Notes: generated by a model from the letters alone, not told the origin. A stretch of 14,128 nucleotides of DNA from UBA6197 sp047638075 (GCF_047638075.1 NZ_JBLJBV010000101.1:1-14128); one strand, 5' to 3'; shown: positions 1 through 7,325, numbered from the stretch's first letter. Numbers and translations are program-made.

Positions 1-689
1 CGCTGGTCGATGATGACAGGAATATTCTGACCTCCGTTTCAATAACGCTTGAGGCTGAGGGCTTCGAGGTTGAAACATTCAATGACGGACAGTCCGCGCT
101 GGAGGCATTCAACAAACGGATGCCGGACATGGCGGTGCTGGATATCAAGATGCCGCGAATGGACGGGATGGATCTGTTGCAGCGCTTGCGGCAGAAAACC
201 TCGATGCCAGTAATTTTTCTGACCTCGAAGGATGATGAAATCGACGAGGTTCTTGGCCTGCGGATGGGTGCCGACGACTATGTGAAAAAGCCGTTCTCAC
301 AACGGCTTCTGGTCGAACGGATCCGGTCGTTGCTGCGTCGGCAAGAGGCGATTGCCACGAATGAGGTGGCCGTGACCGAGGAAACCAAGGTTATCGTCCG
401 TGGCAGTCTGACAATGGATCCGCTACGCCATTCGGTAAGCTGGCGTGGAAATGAAGTTACGCTGACAGTAACCGAATTTCTGCTTTTGCAGGCTTTGGCA
501 CTGCGTCCCGGTTTTGTCAAATCGCGCGATCAGTTGATGGATGTAGCCTATGATGATCAGGTCTATGTTGATGATCGAACAATTGACAGTCATATCAAAC
601 GGTTGCGCAAAAAGATGCGGACAGCGGACGACGACTTTTCCGCCATCGAGACGCTATATGGTATTGGCTATAGATATAACGAAGAATAA
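1..689 (+). CDS. chvI: ChvI-family OmpR-type DNA-binding response regulator (5' end cut off)
   Basis: The reading frame is open from base 3 and starts with LVDDDRNILTSV, so only about five N-terminal codons lie outside the window; the ATG at 120 is internal. The receiver domain carries the acidic pocket DDD at the start, the phospho-acceptor Asp in AVLDIKMP (codon 141-143), the switch Thr in FLTSKDD and the conserved Lys in VKKPFS. The C-terminal part is an OmpR-type winged helix with VDDRTIDSHIKRLRKKM and a GIGYRY end. About 228 residues are visible, the normal size for ChvI. The stop overlaps the chvG start by one base (TAATG). In rhizobia ChvG-ChvI controls envelope, exopolysaccharide and acid responses; that role is assumed here from family and from adjacency to chvG and hprK. 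Confidence 0.93.
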   Translation, partial: LVDDDRNILTSVSITLEAEGFEVETFNDGQSALEAFNKRMPDMAVLDIKMPRMDGMDLLQRLRQKTSMPVIFLTSKDDEIDEVLGLRMGADDYVKKPFSQRLLVERIRSLLRRQEAIATNEVAVTEETKVIVRGSLTMDPLRHSVSWRGNEVTLTVTEFLLLQALALRPGFVKSRDQLMDVAYDDQVYVDDRTIDSHIKRLRKKMRTADDDFSAIETLYGIGYRYNEE

Positions 690-2416
690 TGGCAGCAGCA
701 GGGGTAGGCTTGGGAAGATCCAAACCGGTGAAAAAGACGAATGTGGTGCTGGGCGAAGACTGGGTCGCGTCCGAAGGCACGCTTGATCGCGATCAGCAAA
801 AGGGGCGCGCCGAGCGAGGTTTCATCTCGCTCAATCGCTCGCCGCTTGCACGAAAGATCATCACCTTCAATCTGTTGGCAATGATCGTGCTGGTGGCGGG
901 GGTGCTGTATCTTAACCCGTTTCGCGATAGTCTGGTGTTGCAGCGCGAAAGTGGGTTGGTAACGGAAGCGCAGTTGGTAGCGGATATCTTTGAGTCGAGG
1001 TTGCCGCGTGGTGCGCCGGTCAATTTGGCGGCGGGTGACGGAATCGATATAGCAGAGACCCTTGCGGGGATCCGGTTGCCCTTCGGTGCGGATATCTACG
1101 TTTTTGACCCGCGCAATAGGCTGATCGGCACGACCGAAGGAACGACCCGTGCCCCGCGCGATCAGGTTGCCGGCTTGGGGGTCGATAACCGTTCGACACT
1201 GATCACCAATTTCCTGAACCGAATGTGGGAAAGCCTTTCAGGTCTTTTTTCAGACAAGGGCAATGGTTTGATGAGCGGCCAGACGCAAGATATGGTGAGC
1301 GAGCTGGCCGCCGCGGCACTGGGCGGCATGACCCAAATCTCTACGACCCGCGATGTTGGCGGAGAGGCAATTTTCGCCGTGGCAACGCCGATAAGGCAAG
1401 GCCAAACCGTGTTGGGTGTAATCGGTGTGACATCGGTTGCGGGTGAAATAGATCTGCTGGTCCGGGTAGAGCGTGAACAGGTTTTGCAGATGTTCGTGAT
1501 CGCGGTCATCGTCTCGATCGGGCTTAGCCTTGTTCTGGCTTCGACCATCGCAAATCCGCTTAGCGACCTTGCAGCGGCCGCCGAGATGGGACGCGACAAG
1601 AATGCCCGAAAGATGAGCCCGTCGCGTGTGCGTATCCCCGACCTGACGGCGCGGCCGGATGAGATTGGCCGCCTGTCAGGGGCGATGCGCGGCATGGTGG
1701 CTGCGCTTTATGACCGGATCGACGCGAACGAACAGTTCGCGGCGGATGTCGCGCATGAAATCAAAAACCCGCTGGCCAGCCTACGCTCGGCGGTGGCGTC
1801 GTTGCATATGGTCAAGCGCGACGATCACCGCACGAGGCTGCTGGAGGTCATCGACCATGACGTGCGGCGGCTGGATCGGCTGGTCAGCGACATCTCGAAT
1901 GCGTCACGATTGGATTCCGAACTGGTGAAGGAAGAGGAAGAAAGCTTTGATCTACTCCATATGCTGGGTAATCTGACCGAGCATCTGCGCGGACAGGCGG
2001 CGCGGCAGGGGGTAGACTTCATCACGGACCTGCCATCGCAACCGATCACCATTCAGGGGTTGGAGGCGCGTTTGGCACAGGTGTTTGTCAACCTGATTAC
2101 CAATGCGATTTCATTTTGCGAAGATGGTGATGCAGTCCGCGTTTGGGTGCGCAAACGTGATAATCGGGTGTTGGTGGTGGTTGAAGATACGGGGCCGGGC
2201 ATACCCGAAGGGGCACAGGCCAAAGTATTCACCAGGTTCTATTCAGAGCGTCCCGTGGGGCAATTTGGGGATCATTCCGGTTTGGGGCTGGCGATTTCCA
2301 AGCAGATTGTCGAGGCGCATGGGGGTGTGATCTGGGCTGAAAATATTCGGCCCACCGATGCGGATATAACCTCCGAACCCTTGGGCGCGCGTTTTGTTGT
2401 TGGTTTGCCGGTGTAA
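689..2416 (+). CDS. chvG: ChvG-family membrane sensor histidine kinase
   Basis: This 575-residue protein has a long polar N-terminal cytoplasmic tail, a first membrane segment near residues 58-76, a periplasmic sensor region to about 265, a second membrane segment near 266-288 and a HAMP linker. The HisKA helix reads DVAHEIKNPLASLRSAV, with the phospho-accepting His at 356. The ATPase domain has an N box (VNLITNAI, near 467-474), DTGPGIP at 500-506 and GLGLAI at 531-536, so all catalytic boxes are intact. The ATG shares one base with the chvI stop and has only a weak Shine-Dalgarno sequence, which suggests translational coupling. It should autophosphorylate on envelope stress and pass phosphate to ChvI. 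Periplasmic inhibition by an ExoR-like protein is known in rhizobia, but no such gene is visible here. Confidence 0.93.
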   Translation: MAAAGVGLGRSKPVKKTNVVLGEDWVASEGTLDRDQQKGRAERGFISLNRSPLARKIITFNLLAMIVLVAGVLYLNPFRDSLVLQRESGLVTEAQLVADIFESRLPRGAPVNLAAGDGIDIAETLAGIRLPFGADIYVFDPRNRLIGTTEGTTRAPRDQVAGLGVDNRSTLITNFLNRMWESLSGLFSDKGNGLMSGQTQDMVSELAAAALGGMTQISTTRDVGGEAIFAVATPIRQGQTVLGVIGVTSVAGEIDLLVRVEREQVLQMFVIAVIVSIGLSLVLASTIANPLSDLAAAAEMGRDKNARKMSPSRVRIPDLTARPDEIGRLSGAMRGMVAALYDRIDANEQFAADVAHEIKNPLASLRSAVASLHMVKRDDHRTRLLEVIDHDVRRLDRLVSDISNASRLDSELVKEEEESFDLLHMLGNLTEHLRGQAARQGVDFITDLPSQPITIQGLEARLAQVFVNLITNAISFCEDGDAVRVWVRKRDNRVLVVVEDTGPGIPEGAQAKVFTRFYSERPVGQFGDHSGLGLAISKQIVEAHGGVIWAENIRPTDADITSEPLGARFVVGLPV

Positions 2417-2431
2417 GGGGCGGAGGGTGTT

Positions 2432-2851
2432 GTGACGGGGCTGACGGTCCACGCGAGTGCAGTGGCGCTGCTGGGGCGGGGGGTGCTGATCCTTGGGGCG
2501 TCAGGGGCAGGGAAATCCTCGCTTGCGCTGGAGCTGATGGCGCTGGGCGCGCGGCTGGTGTCGGATGACCAGACGACTGTGACTGCAAGGCGAGGGGTGT
2601 TGTATGCAAGCGCCCCGGCCCCGATCCGCGGGCTGATCGAGGCACGGGGTATTGGGCTGCTACGCGCAGATCCGGTGGCGGAGGCCGGGCTCGTGCTGGC
2701 CATTGATCTGGACCATGACGAAAAGGATCGGTTGCCGCCCTGTCGGGAATGGCATGCACTGGATTGCGCCCTTCCTCTTGTACTGCGCGTTCGGGGGGCC
2801 CATTTTTCAGCTGGAATCATACAATATCTAAAAGCCGGGAGGGCGACGTGA
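2432..2851 (+). CDS. hprK: Short HPr kinase (HprK), alphaproteobacterial type lacking the N-terminal domain
   Basis: The gene starts at GTG 2432, six bases after a good GGAGG ribosome binding site. The 139-residue product matches only the C-terminal catalytic half of HPr kinase/phosphorylase; Firmicute enzymes are about 310 residues. Visible motifs are the conserved His in VHASAV (H7), the P-loop GASGAGKS at 22-29, the VSDD acidic motif that follows, and EARGIGLL, which corresponds to the family's signature loop. It should phosphorylate a serine of HPr (Ser47 of the gene product at 4178-4450). The short form is usual for alphaproteobacteria and I do not regard it as a truncation by mutation. 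The stop TGA is embedded in the rapZ start (GTGA). Confidence 0.9.
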   Translation: MTGLTVHASAVALLGRGVLILGASGAGKSSLALELMALGARLVSDDQTTVTARRGVLYASAPAPIRGLIEARGIGLLRADPVAEAGLVLAIDLDHDEKDRLPPCREWHALDCALPLVLRVRGAHFSAGIIQYLKAGRAT

Positions 2852-3783
2852 CCGATGAGCGGACCGGTGGAAAGATACCGCCGGACAGCGCAGAACAGCG
2901 GGTAGTGCTGGTAACGGGACCTTCGGGTGCCGGCCGTTCGACCGCCATATCGGCGCTTGAGGATCTGGGGTATGAGGCCATCGACAACCTGCCGCTAAGC
3001 CTTGTGCCGCGGTTGCTGGATGGGCCGGCGCTGGGCCATCCGGTGGCGCTGGGTATCGACGTGCGCAACCGGGATTTTTCTGCAACGCGGCTGATTGAAT
3101 TGATAGACCGCCTGACGCGCGCGCCTGAACTGCGGCTTGAGGTGCTTTATCTGGATGCGAGCCCCGATGCGCTGGTACGTCGCTATTCCGAAACGCGGCG
3201 CCGGCATCCGTTGGCGCCCTCAGATGCACCGTTGGAGGGGATCACGCAAGAGATAGACGTGCTGGCGCCGATTCGGGTGCGCGCTGATGTGCTGATCGAG
3301 ACGACCGATCTTAGCCCGCATGACCTGCGCGCCGAGTTGGAGCATTGGTTTGCACCGAATTCCGGGGCGCGGCTGGCGGTGTCGCTGCATAGTTTCAGCT
3401 ATAAACGGGGGGTGCCGCGCGGGCTGGATCTGATGTTCGACTGCCGATTTCTGGCCAACCCGCACTGGGTTGCGGCGCTGCGCGCGCTGGATGGGCGTGA
3501 TCCGAAAGTGGCGGAATATGTCGCCGCAGACCCACGCTTTCTAGAATTCTTCTCAAAGGTGCGCGATCTGATCCTGTTTTTGTTGCCTGCGCATGTAGAA
3601 GAGGGCAAGAGCCATCTGGCGATCGGGTTTGGCTGCACGGGTGGGCAGCACAGATCGGTTGCCGTTACGGAAGGTATGGCTAATGCGATTGCAGCGGCCG
3701 GTTGGCAGGTGTCTAAGCGGCACCGGGAATTGGAACGGCGGGGCAAGTCCCAGCCAGTGGTGAAGGCAGGAAGCGGCGCGTGA
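2848..3783 (+). CDS. rapZ: RapZ (YvcJ-family) RNase adapter / nucleotide-binding protein
   Basis: I place the start at GTG 2848, which overlaps the hprK stop by four bases and follows GGGAGGG at 2837-2843; this gives 311 residues. An ATG at 2749 is in frame but lies inside hprK. The N-terminal P-loop region reads GPSGAGRST (24-32), followed by the family's LEDLGYEAIDNLP. The middle has YLDASPDALVRRYSETRRRHPL, and the C-terminal domain has HSFSYKRGVPRGLDLMFDCR and GCTGGQHRSVA, the conserved RNA/metabolite-binding part. The Walker A lysine is replaced by Arg30 (codon CGT 2935-2937). In Escherichia coli RapZ controls GlmZ/GlmS and amino-sugar supply; in alphaproteobacteria the role is less clear, but its place between HprK and the PTS proteins is typical. 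Confidence 0.93.
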   Translation: MTDERTGGKIPPDSAEQRVVLVTGPSGAGRSTAISALEDLGYEAIDNLPLSLVPRLLDGPALGHPVALGIDVRNRDFSATRLIELIDRLTRAPELRLEVLYLDASPDALVRRYSETRRRHPLAPSDAPLEGITQEIDVLAPIRVRADVLIETTDLSPHDLRAELEHWFAPNSGARLAVSLHSFSYKRGVPRGLDLMFDCRFLANPHWVAALRALDGRDPKVAEYVAADPRFLEFFSKVRDLILFLLPAHVEEGKSHLAIGFGCTGGQHRSVAVTEGMANAIAAAGWQVSKRHRELERRGKSQPVVKAGSGA

Positions 3784-4181
3784 TCGGGATCGTGATCGTT
3801 GCACATGGTGGGCTGGCGCGAGAATATCTTGCGGCGGTAGAACATGTCGTGGGCCCACAACAAGGCATCCGCGCGATCACTATTGAAGACGACCACGACC
3901 GAGGCGAAAAACAGGCCGAGATCCGCACCGCTGCCGATGCGGTAGATGAGGGCGACGGAGTGGTCGTGGTGACTGATATGTTCGGCGGTTCCCCCTCCAA
4001 CCTTAGCCTTCTGGCCTGCGCGTTGTGCGACCGTGAAATTGTGTATGGTGCCAATCTGCCCTTGTTGATTAAATTGGCCAAATCGCGTCGGTTGAGTGTG
4101 GCACAGGCGGTGGATGCGGCGCTGGATGCAGGGCGAAAATACATTAACAGTTATTCGGCCACGGGAGCTATGGGAAAATGA
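3780..4181 (+). CDS. PTS EIIA component, mannose (Man) family
   Basis: The start is GTG 3780, overlapping the rapZ stop by four bases. The 133-residue product is a single EIIA(Man) domain: MIGIVIVAHGGLA with the phospho-accepting His at position 9, and VVVTDMFGGSPSN near 61-74, whose Asp66 supports the active site. It should accept phosphate from HPr-His16. No EIIB, EIIC or EIID gene follows, so it is unlikely to take part in sugar import from this locus and more likely acts as a regulatory output of the phosphorelay, as proposed for PTS clusters of other alphaproteobacteria. It is often named ManX or PtsM in annotations. The stop lies within the HPr start (ATGA). Confidence 0.92.
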   Translation: MIGIVIVAHGGLAREYLAAVEHVVGPQQGIRAITIEDDHDRGEKQAEIRTAADAVDEGDGVVVVTDMFGGSPSNLSLLACALCDREIVYGANLPLLIKLAKSRRLSVAQAVDAALDAGRKYINSYSATGAMGK

Positions 4182-4450
4182 GCGGAACGCAGACCCTGAA
4201 GATTATCAATGAAAAGGGTCTACACGCCCGTGCATCAGCCCGCTTCGTCGAGGTGGTCGAGGCACATGATGCCTGCGCCGAGGTCGAGAAAGACGGTATG
4301 CGGGTGTCGGGTGACAGTATCATGGGGCTGCTGATGCTGGCCGCGTCAAAGGGAACCTCTATCGAGGTGACCACCAGCGGTACCGATGCAGAAAAACTGT
4401 CTGCAGCACTGGCAGCGTTGATTGCCAACTGTTTTGGTGAAGACTTCTAA
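4178..4450 (+). CDS. ptsH: HPr-family phosphocarrier protein
   Basis: This 90-residue protein has the HPr active-site motif GLHARAS with the phospho-His at position 16, and the regulatory motif GDSIMGLLMLAASKG with the phospho-serine equivalent at Ser47. Both sites are intact, so it can be charged by Enzyme I (not in the window) and phosphorylated by the adjacent HprK. The ATG overlaps the EIIA stop by four bases (ATGA). It lies at the end of the hprK-rapZ-EIIA set and is followed closely by the acyltransferase gene. With no sugar permease nearby, it probably relays metabolic state to regulators. NPr/PtsO would be an alternative name, but the linkage to HprK and the Ser site favour HPr. Confidence 0.93.
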   Translation: MSGTQTLKIINEKGLHARASARFVEVVEAHDACAEVEKDGMRVSGDSIMGLLMLAASKGTSIEVTTSGTDAEKLSAALAALIANCFGEDF

Positions 4451-4473
4451 ACGCCCCGAAAGGCATGCCCCTG

Positions 4474-5340
4474 ATGGCGGACGGAACAAACAACCCAGCC
4501 AGCGCACCTATGCCCCAGACCAAACCCTATGATATCGGGCGCCTATCCTATGCCGGAACTTTCCAGAATCCATGGAAAGCCAATACGATTCGCACAATCG
4601 AGTGGGCAACCGCCAAGCCAAAGCTGCTGAGTCTGATTCGTAAATTTGAACGGCAGGGGGCGCCGACCGGGCAATCTTTCTGGCCCCAGGCGCTTGCGAT
4701 CATGGGGATTGATGTCATGACCCCACCGGAACAGGTTGCGCGGATACCCGCAAAAGGGCCGCTCGTGGTCGTCGCAAATCACCCCCACGGGCTGGTTGAT
4801 GGCATGGTCATGGCCGAATTGATCGGCCGGGTCCGCACCGACTACAAAATACTGACCCGAAGCCTTTTGACCGGTATCCCCGAGATTGCGCAGTTCCTGA
4901 TTCCGGTCCCCTTCCCGCATGAGGAAAACGCCCGCGCCGAAGGTTTGGCGATGCGTAACGCCTGTATGGATCAGTTAAACAAAGGCGGCGTGATCGTGCT
5001 GTTTCCGGCGGGAAAAGTTGCAAGCTCAAAGACCTTTTTTGGCCCCGCAGTCGAGGCGGACTGGAATCCCTTCACGGCAAAGATGTTGACCCGATCCGGC
5101 GCCACAGTGCTGCCGATCCGCTTTCGCGGTCACAACACGCGCGCCTATCAGATCGCCAATAAGCTGTCTGCAACCCTGCGTCAGGGGCTGTTGTTATATG
5201 AAATCAAATCCGCGCTGAACAAGCCGCAAGATCCGGTGATCGGCATGCCGATCGGCAACAAGATGCTTGCCCAATATGCTAAAACCCCGCGTGACCTTCT
5301 GGCGTGGCTGCGTGCCCACACCCTCTCGTTAGAGGGGTGA
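4474..5340 (+). CDS. Lysophospholipid acyltransferase family protein (PlsC-like)
   Basis: Two in-frame ATGs exist, 4465 and 4474. GAAAGG at 4458-4463 is one base from the first and ten from the second, so I choose 4474 (288 residues). The acyltransferase core is visible: VVVANHPHGLVDG at about 98-110 (block I, with His103 and Asp109), and VIVLFPAGKVASSK near 173-186 (the FPxG block). Block I has five residues between His and Asp rather than the four of classic PlsC, as in hemolysin/OlsA-B-like acyltransferases that also read NHPxG. It probably acylates a lysophospholipid or lyso-aminolipid at the inner membrane; the substrate cannot be read from sequence. It follows ptsH by 23 bases and probably belongs to the same transcript. 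Confidence 0.85.
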   Translation: MADGTNNPASAPMPQTKPYDIGRLSYAGTFQNPWKANTIRTIEWATAKPKLLSLIRKFERQGAPTGQSFWPQALAIMGIDVMTPPEQVARIPAKGPLVVVANHPHGLVDGMVMAELIGRVRTDYKILTRSLLTGIPEIAQFLIPVPFPHEENARAEGLAMRNACMDQLNKGGVIVLFPAGKVASSKTFFGPAVEADWNPFTAKMLTRSGATVLPIRFRGHNTRAYQIANKLSATLRQGLLLYEIKSALNKPQDPVIGMPIGNKMLAQYAKTPRDLLAWLRAHTLSLEG

Positions 5341-5349
5341 TCCGTTAAA

Positions 5350-5400
5350 TATCCCCACGGGGGGCGTCTGACGTCAGCACAGAACGCTTCGTGGGGAATA
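5350..5400. terminator. Imperfect inverted repeat between convergent genes; possible bidirectional terminator
   Basis: TCCCCACG at 5352-5359 pairs with CGTGGGGA at 5390-5397, and GCGT at 5364-5367 pairs with ACGC at 5384-5387 inside it. The loop holds a perfect 10-base palindrome, CTGACGTCAG, at 5368-5377. The structure lies between the ends of the acyltransferase (plus) and hbd (minus) genes, where transcripts converge. There is no T tract on either side, so intrinsic termination is not certain; it may instead stabilise or process 3' ends. Confidence 0.5.
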
Positions 5401-5414
5401 CCTGCACCAAAGGC

Positions 5415-6290
5415 CTAGCGTGTTGGCATCGGGGTTTCGCCACGGTAATCATAAAACCCGCGCCCGGTCTTGCGGCCCAACCAGCCCGCCTCGACGTATT
5501 TTGTCAGCAACGGGCAGGGGCGATATTTGGTATCTGCCAGCCCCTCATGCAGCACATTCATGATCGCAAGACAGGTATCCAAGCCAATGAAATCAGCCAG
5601 TTCCAACGGCCCCATCGGATGGTTGGCGCCAAGCTTCAATGACTCATCTATGGATTTGACGTTTCCGACGCCCTCGTAAAGCGTGTAGACGGCTTCGTTG
5701 ATCATCGGCATCAGGATGCGGTTGACGATGAACGCAGGAAAATCCTCAGCCGAAGCGGCAGTCTTGCCCAGCCGCCTGACAACCTCGGCCAGTGCATTGT
5801 AGGTGGGTTCGTCCGTAGCAATCCCGCGGATCAACTCAACCAGTTGCATCACCGGAACCGGGTTCATGAAATGGAACCCCATGAATTTTTCAGGTCTATC
5901 CGTGCGCGATGCAAGCCGCGTGATTGAAATGGATGAGGTGTTGGAGGTCAGAATCGTGGTCGGTTTGAGGTGTGGCATAAGATCTTCGAAAATCGCCTGC
6001 TTGACCATTTCGCGTTCGGTAGCCGCTTCGATCACGAGGTCAGTTTGCCCTAAATCAGCCAATTTGAGCGTGGTCTTGATACGTCCCATCGCATCGGCCT
6101 TGGCTTTTGCGGTGATTTTGCCGCGCGACACCTGCCGTTCGATATTATTGTCAATCAGCGCGATAGCCTTGTCCAACCCTTCTTGGCTGATGTCATTGAG
6201 CAGAACATCATAGCCTGCCAACGCAAACACATGCGCTATGCCGTTACCCATCTGACCCGCGCCAACAATGCCCACAGACTGAATGCTCAT
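5415..6290 (-). CDS. hbd: 3-hydroxybutyryl-CoA dehydrogenase
   Basis: I place the start at the ATG at 6288-6290, preceded by GAGG about seven bases away, giving 291 residues that begin MSIQSVGIVGAGQMGNG; a longer in-frame start at 6374 adds 28 residues that do not look like the family. The Rossmann NAD site is GAGQMG at 10-15. Catalytic elements are SNTSS near 116-120, GFHFMNP with His140, and Glu152 in LVELIRG. The C-terminal half has PAFIVNRILMPMINEA and HPMGPLELADFIGLD. Length and motifs are full. The enzyme interconverts 3-hydroxyacyl-CoA and 3-ketoacyl-CoA in fatty acid and hydroxybutyrate metabolism. The nearby etfBA genes supply the acyl-CoA dehydrogenase electron acceptor of the same pathway, but the DUF6473 gene separates them. 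Confidence 0.94.
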   Translation of the reverse strand: MSIQSVGIVGAGQMGNGIAHVFALAGYDVLLNDISQEGLDKAIALIDNNIERQVSRGKITAKAKADAMGRIKTTLKLADLGQTDLVIEAATEREMVKQAIFEDLMPHLKPTTILTSNTSSISITRLASRTDRPEKFMGFHFMNPVPVMQLVELIRGIATDEPTYNALAEVVRRLGKTAASAEDFPAFIVNRILMPMINEAVYTLYEGVGNVKSIDESLKLGANHPMGPLELADFIGLDTCLAIMNVLHEGLADTKYRPCPLLTKYVEAGWLGRKTGRGFYDYRGETPMPTR

Positions 6291-6313
6291 ATTCGACCTC
6301 ATCCTTGTTCGAT

Positions 6314-6357
6314 GCAGACCATAAGCGCGGGGTCCGTCAGGGCGCAAGACATAAGCG
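6314..6357. repeat. Pair of imperfect 14-base direct repeats in the hbd leader
   Basis: GCAGACCATAAGCG at 6314-6327 and GCAAGACATAAGCG at 6344-6357 are spaced by exactly 30 bases, close to three helical turns. They lie between the candidate hbd promoter and the hbd start, in the 150-base divergent gap shared with the DUF6473 gene. They could bind a regulator cooperatively, or be chance. Confidence 0.4.
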
Positions 6358-6361
6358 ATAG

Positions 6362-6390
6362 ATTGCATTTTCACTTTAGCTCTTTGGCAA
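6362..6390 (-). promoter_or_regulatory. Candidate sigma-70 promoter for hbd
   Basis: Read on the minus strand, TTGCCA (6390-6385) and TGCAAT (6367-6362) are separated by exactly 17 bases. They match the -35 consensus at five of six and the -10 at four of six positions. The predicted transcript would start near 6355 with a leader of about 65 bases that contains two ATAAGCG repeats. This is pattern matching only. Confidence 0.4.
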
Positions 6391-6440
6391 GAGTTCGAGG
6401 TCAGATTGGCTGTGGGTAAATCGAGTATTGGGGTAGGGTG

Positions 6441-7265
6441 ATGGCTTTCGAAACTCAGGGCAGTGGCGCGCTGGATTACTTTCCATGTCGCTATGGCAAA
6501 TCGAAACTGTTGTTCCGGGGGCCACGACGCCGCCTGTCGCAGCCCTACTGTGCCGCGATCGGGGGAACGGAGACCTACGGTAAATTTGTGGTCGATCCAT
6601 GGCCAAAGCTGCTGGAGGCGAGGTTGGGAATGCCCGTGATCAACTTTGGCTACCTTAATGCCGGAATCGATGTCTTTATCAATGAACCAGAGGTAGCCAC
6701 TGCATCAGCCGCCGCCAAGGTTACTGTGATACAGCTCATGGGCGCGCAGAATATGTCGAATCGCTATTATGCAGTTCATCCGCGCCGCAATGATCGCTTC
6801 CTGCGCGCTTCGAATCTGATGCAGACCGTCTTTCGTGAGGTGGATTTCACCGAATTCAATTTTACGCGCCATATGCTGTCGGCGCTACGCCAACGCGCAC
6901 CTGAACGGTTCCAACTTCTCGCGCAAGAAATGCGAAATGCATGGATCGCACGAATGGAACTTCTTTTAAGGGGCATGGAGGGCAAAGTAGTTTTGCTATG
7001 GCTTGGAGAGTATCGCGCAACGGCAGCCCGCGATGGGCTGGGCGCAGACCCGGTTATGGTCAGCCCTGAAATGGTTGCGGCAGTCAGCCCACTTGCAGCT
7101 GAATTGGTGCGGGTCGAGCCGTCATTTGCCGCGCGTCTCGCGGGCACAAAAGGTATGTATCATGGAGAGTTGGACGCGCCCGCCGCGTCAGAGATGCCTG
7201 GTCCCCTGGTCCACCAAGAGGTGTCCGAGGCGCTCGCACCGGTCCTGTCGCGCCTGATCTTATAA
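6441..7265 (+). CDS. DUF6473 family protein; possible degenerate SGNH-hydrolase fold
   Basis: The ATG at 6441 follows a G-rich region (GGGG at 6430-6433); a GTG at 6438 is equally in frame. The 274-residue product matches my memory of the Rhodobacteraceae family DUF6473, with the conserved stretches GALDYFPCRYGKSKLLFRGP, GGTETYGKF, VINFGYLNAGIDVF and MGAQNMSNRYYAVHPRRNDRF. It has no signal peptide or membrane segment. I note an order of motifs like SGNH hydrolases: GGTET (41-45) in place of the GDSxT nucleophile block, NFGYLNAG (68-75) as the Gly block, MGAQN (100-104) as the Gly-x-Asn block and a late His258. Function is unknown; sulfotransferase- or SGNH-like chemistry is speculation. It stands divergent from hbd and ends in a strong terminator facing etfA. 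Confidence 0.85.
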   Translation: MAFETQGSGALDYFPCRYGKSKLLFRGPRRRLSQPYCAAIGGTETYGKFVVDPWPKLLEARLGMPVINFGYLNAGIDVFINEPEVATASAAAKVTVIQLMGAQNMSNRYYAVHPRRNDRFLRASNLMQTVFREVDFTEFNFTRHMLSALRQRAPERFQLLAQEMRNAWIARMELLLRGMEGKVVLLWLGEYRATAARDGLGADPVMVSPEMVAAVSPLAAELVRVEPSFAARLAGTKGMYHGELDAPAASEMPGPLVHQEVSEALAPVLSRLIL

Positions 7266-7268
7266 ACG

Positions 7269-7293
7269 AAACCCCGCCAATCGGCGGGGTTTT
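7269..7293. terminator. Strong intrinsic terminator, probably bidirectional
   Basis: AAACCCCGCC (7269-7278), a four-base loop AATC, then GGCGGGGTTTT (7283-7293) form a perfect GC-rich hairpin followed by T residues, three bases after the DUF6473 stop codon. On the minus strand the same hairpin is followed by TTTCGTTT, so it could also end etfBA transcripts that read through. Confidence 0.93.
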
Positions 7294-7325
7294 AAGCGTT
7301 GCACAAGAAGTGTTTTACGCCACCG

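Noticed and set aside
2749..2847. N-terminal extension of RapZ from ATG 2749
   Set aside because: It would overlap hprK by about 100 bases; GTG 2848 has a strong ribosome binding site and starts the protein close to the P-loop as in the family.
6291..6374. 28-residue N-terminal extension of the hydroxybutyryl-CoA dehydrogenase
   Set aside because: The extension is Arg-rich and unlike the family, and ATG 6290 has its own ribosome binding site directly before the Rossmann fold.
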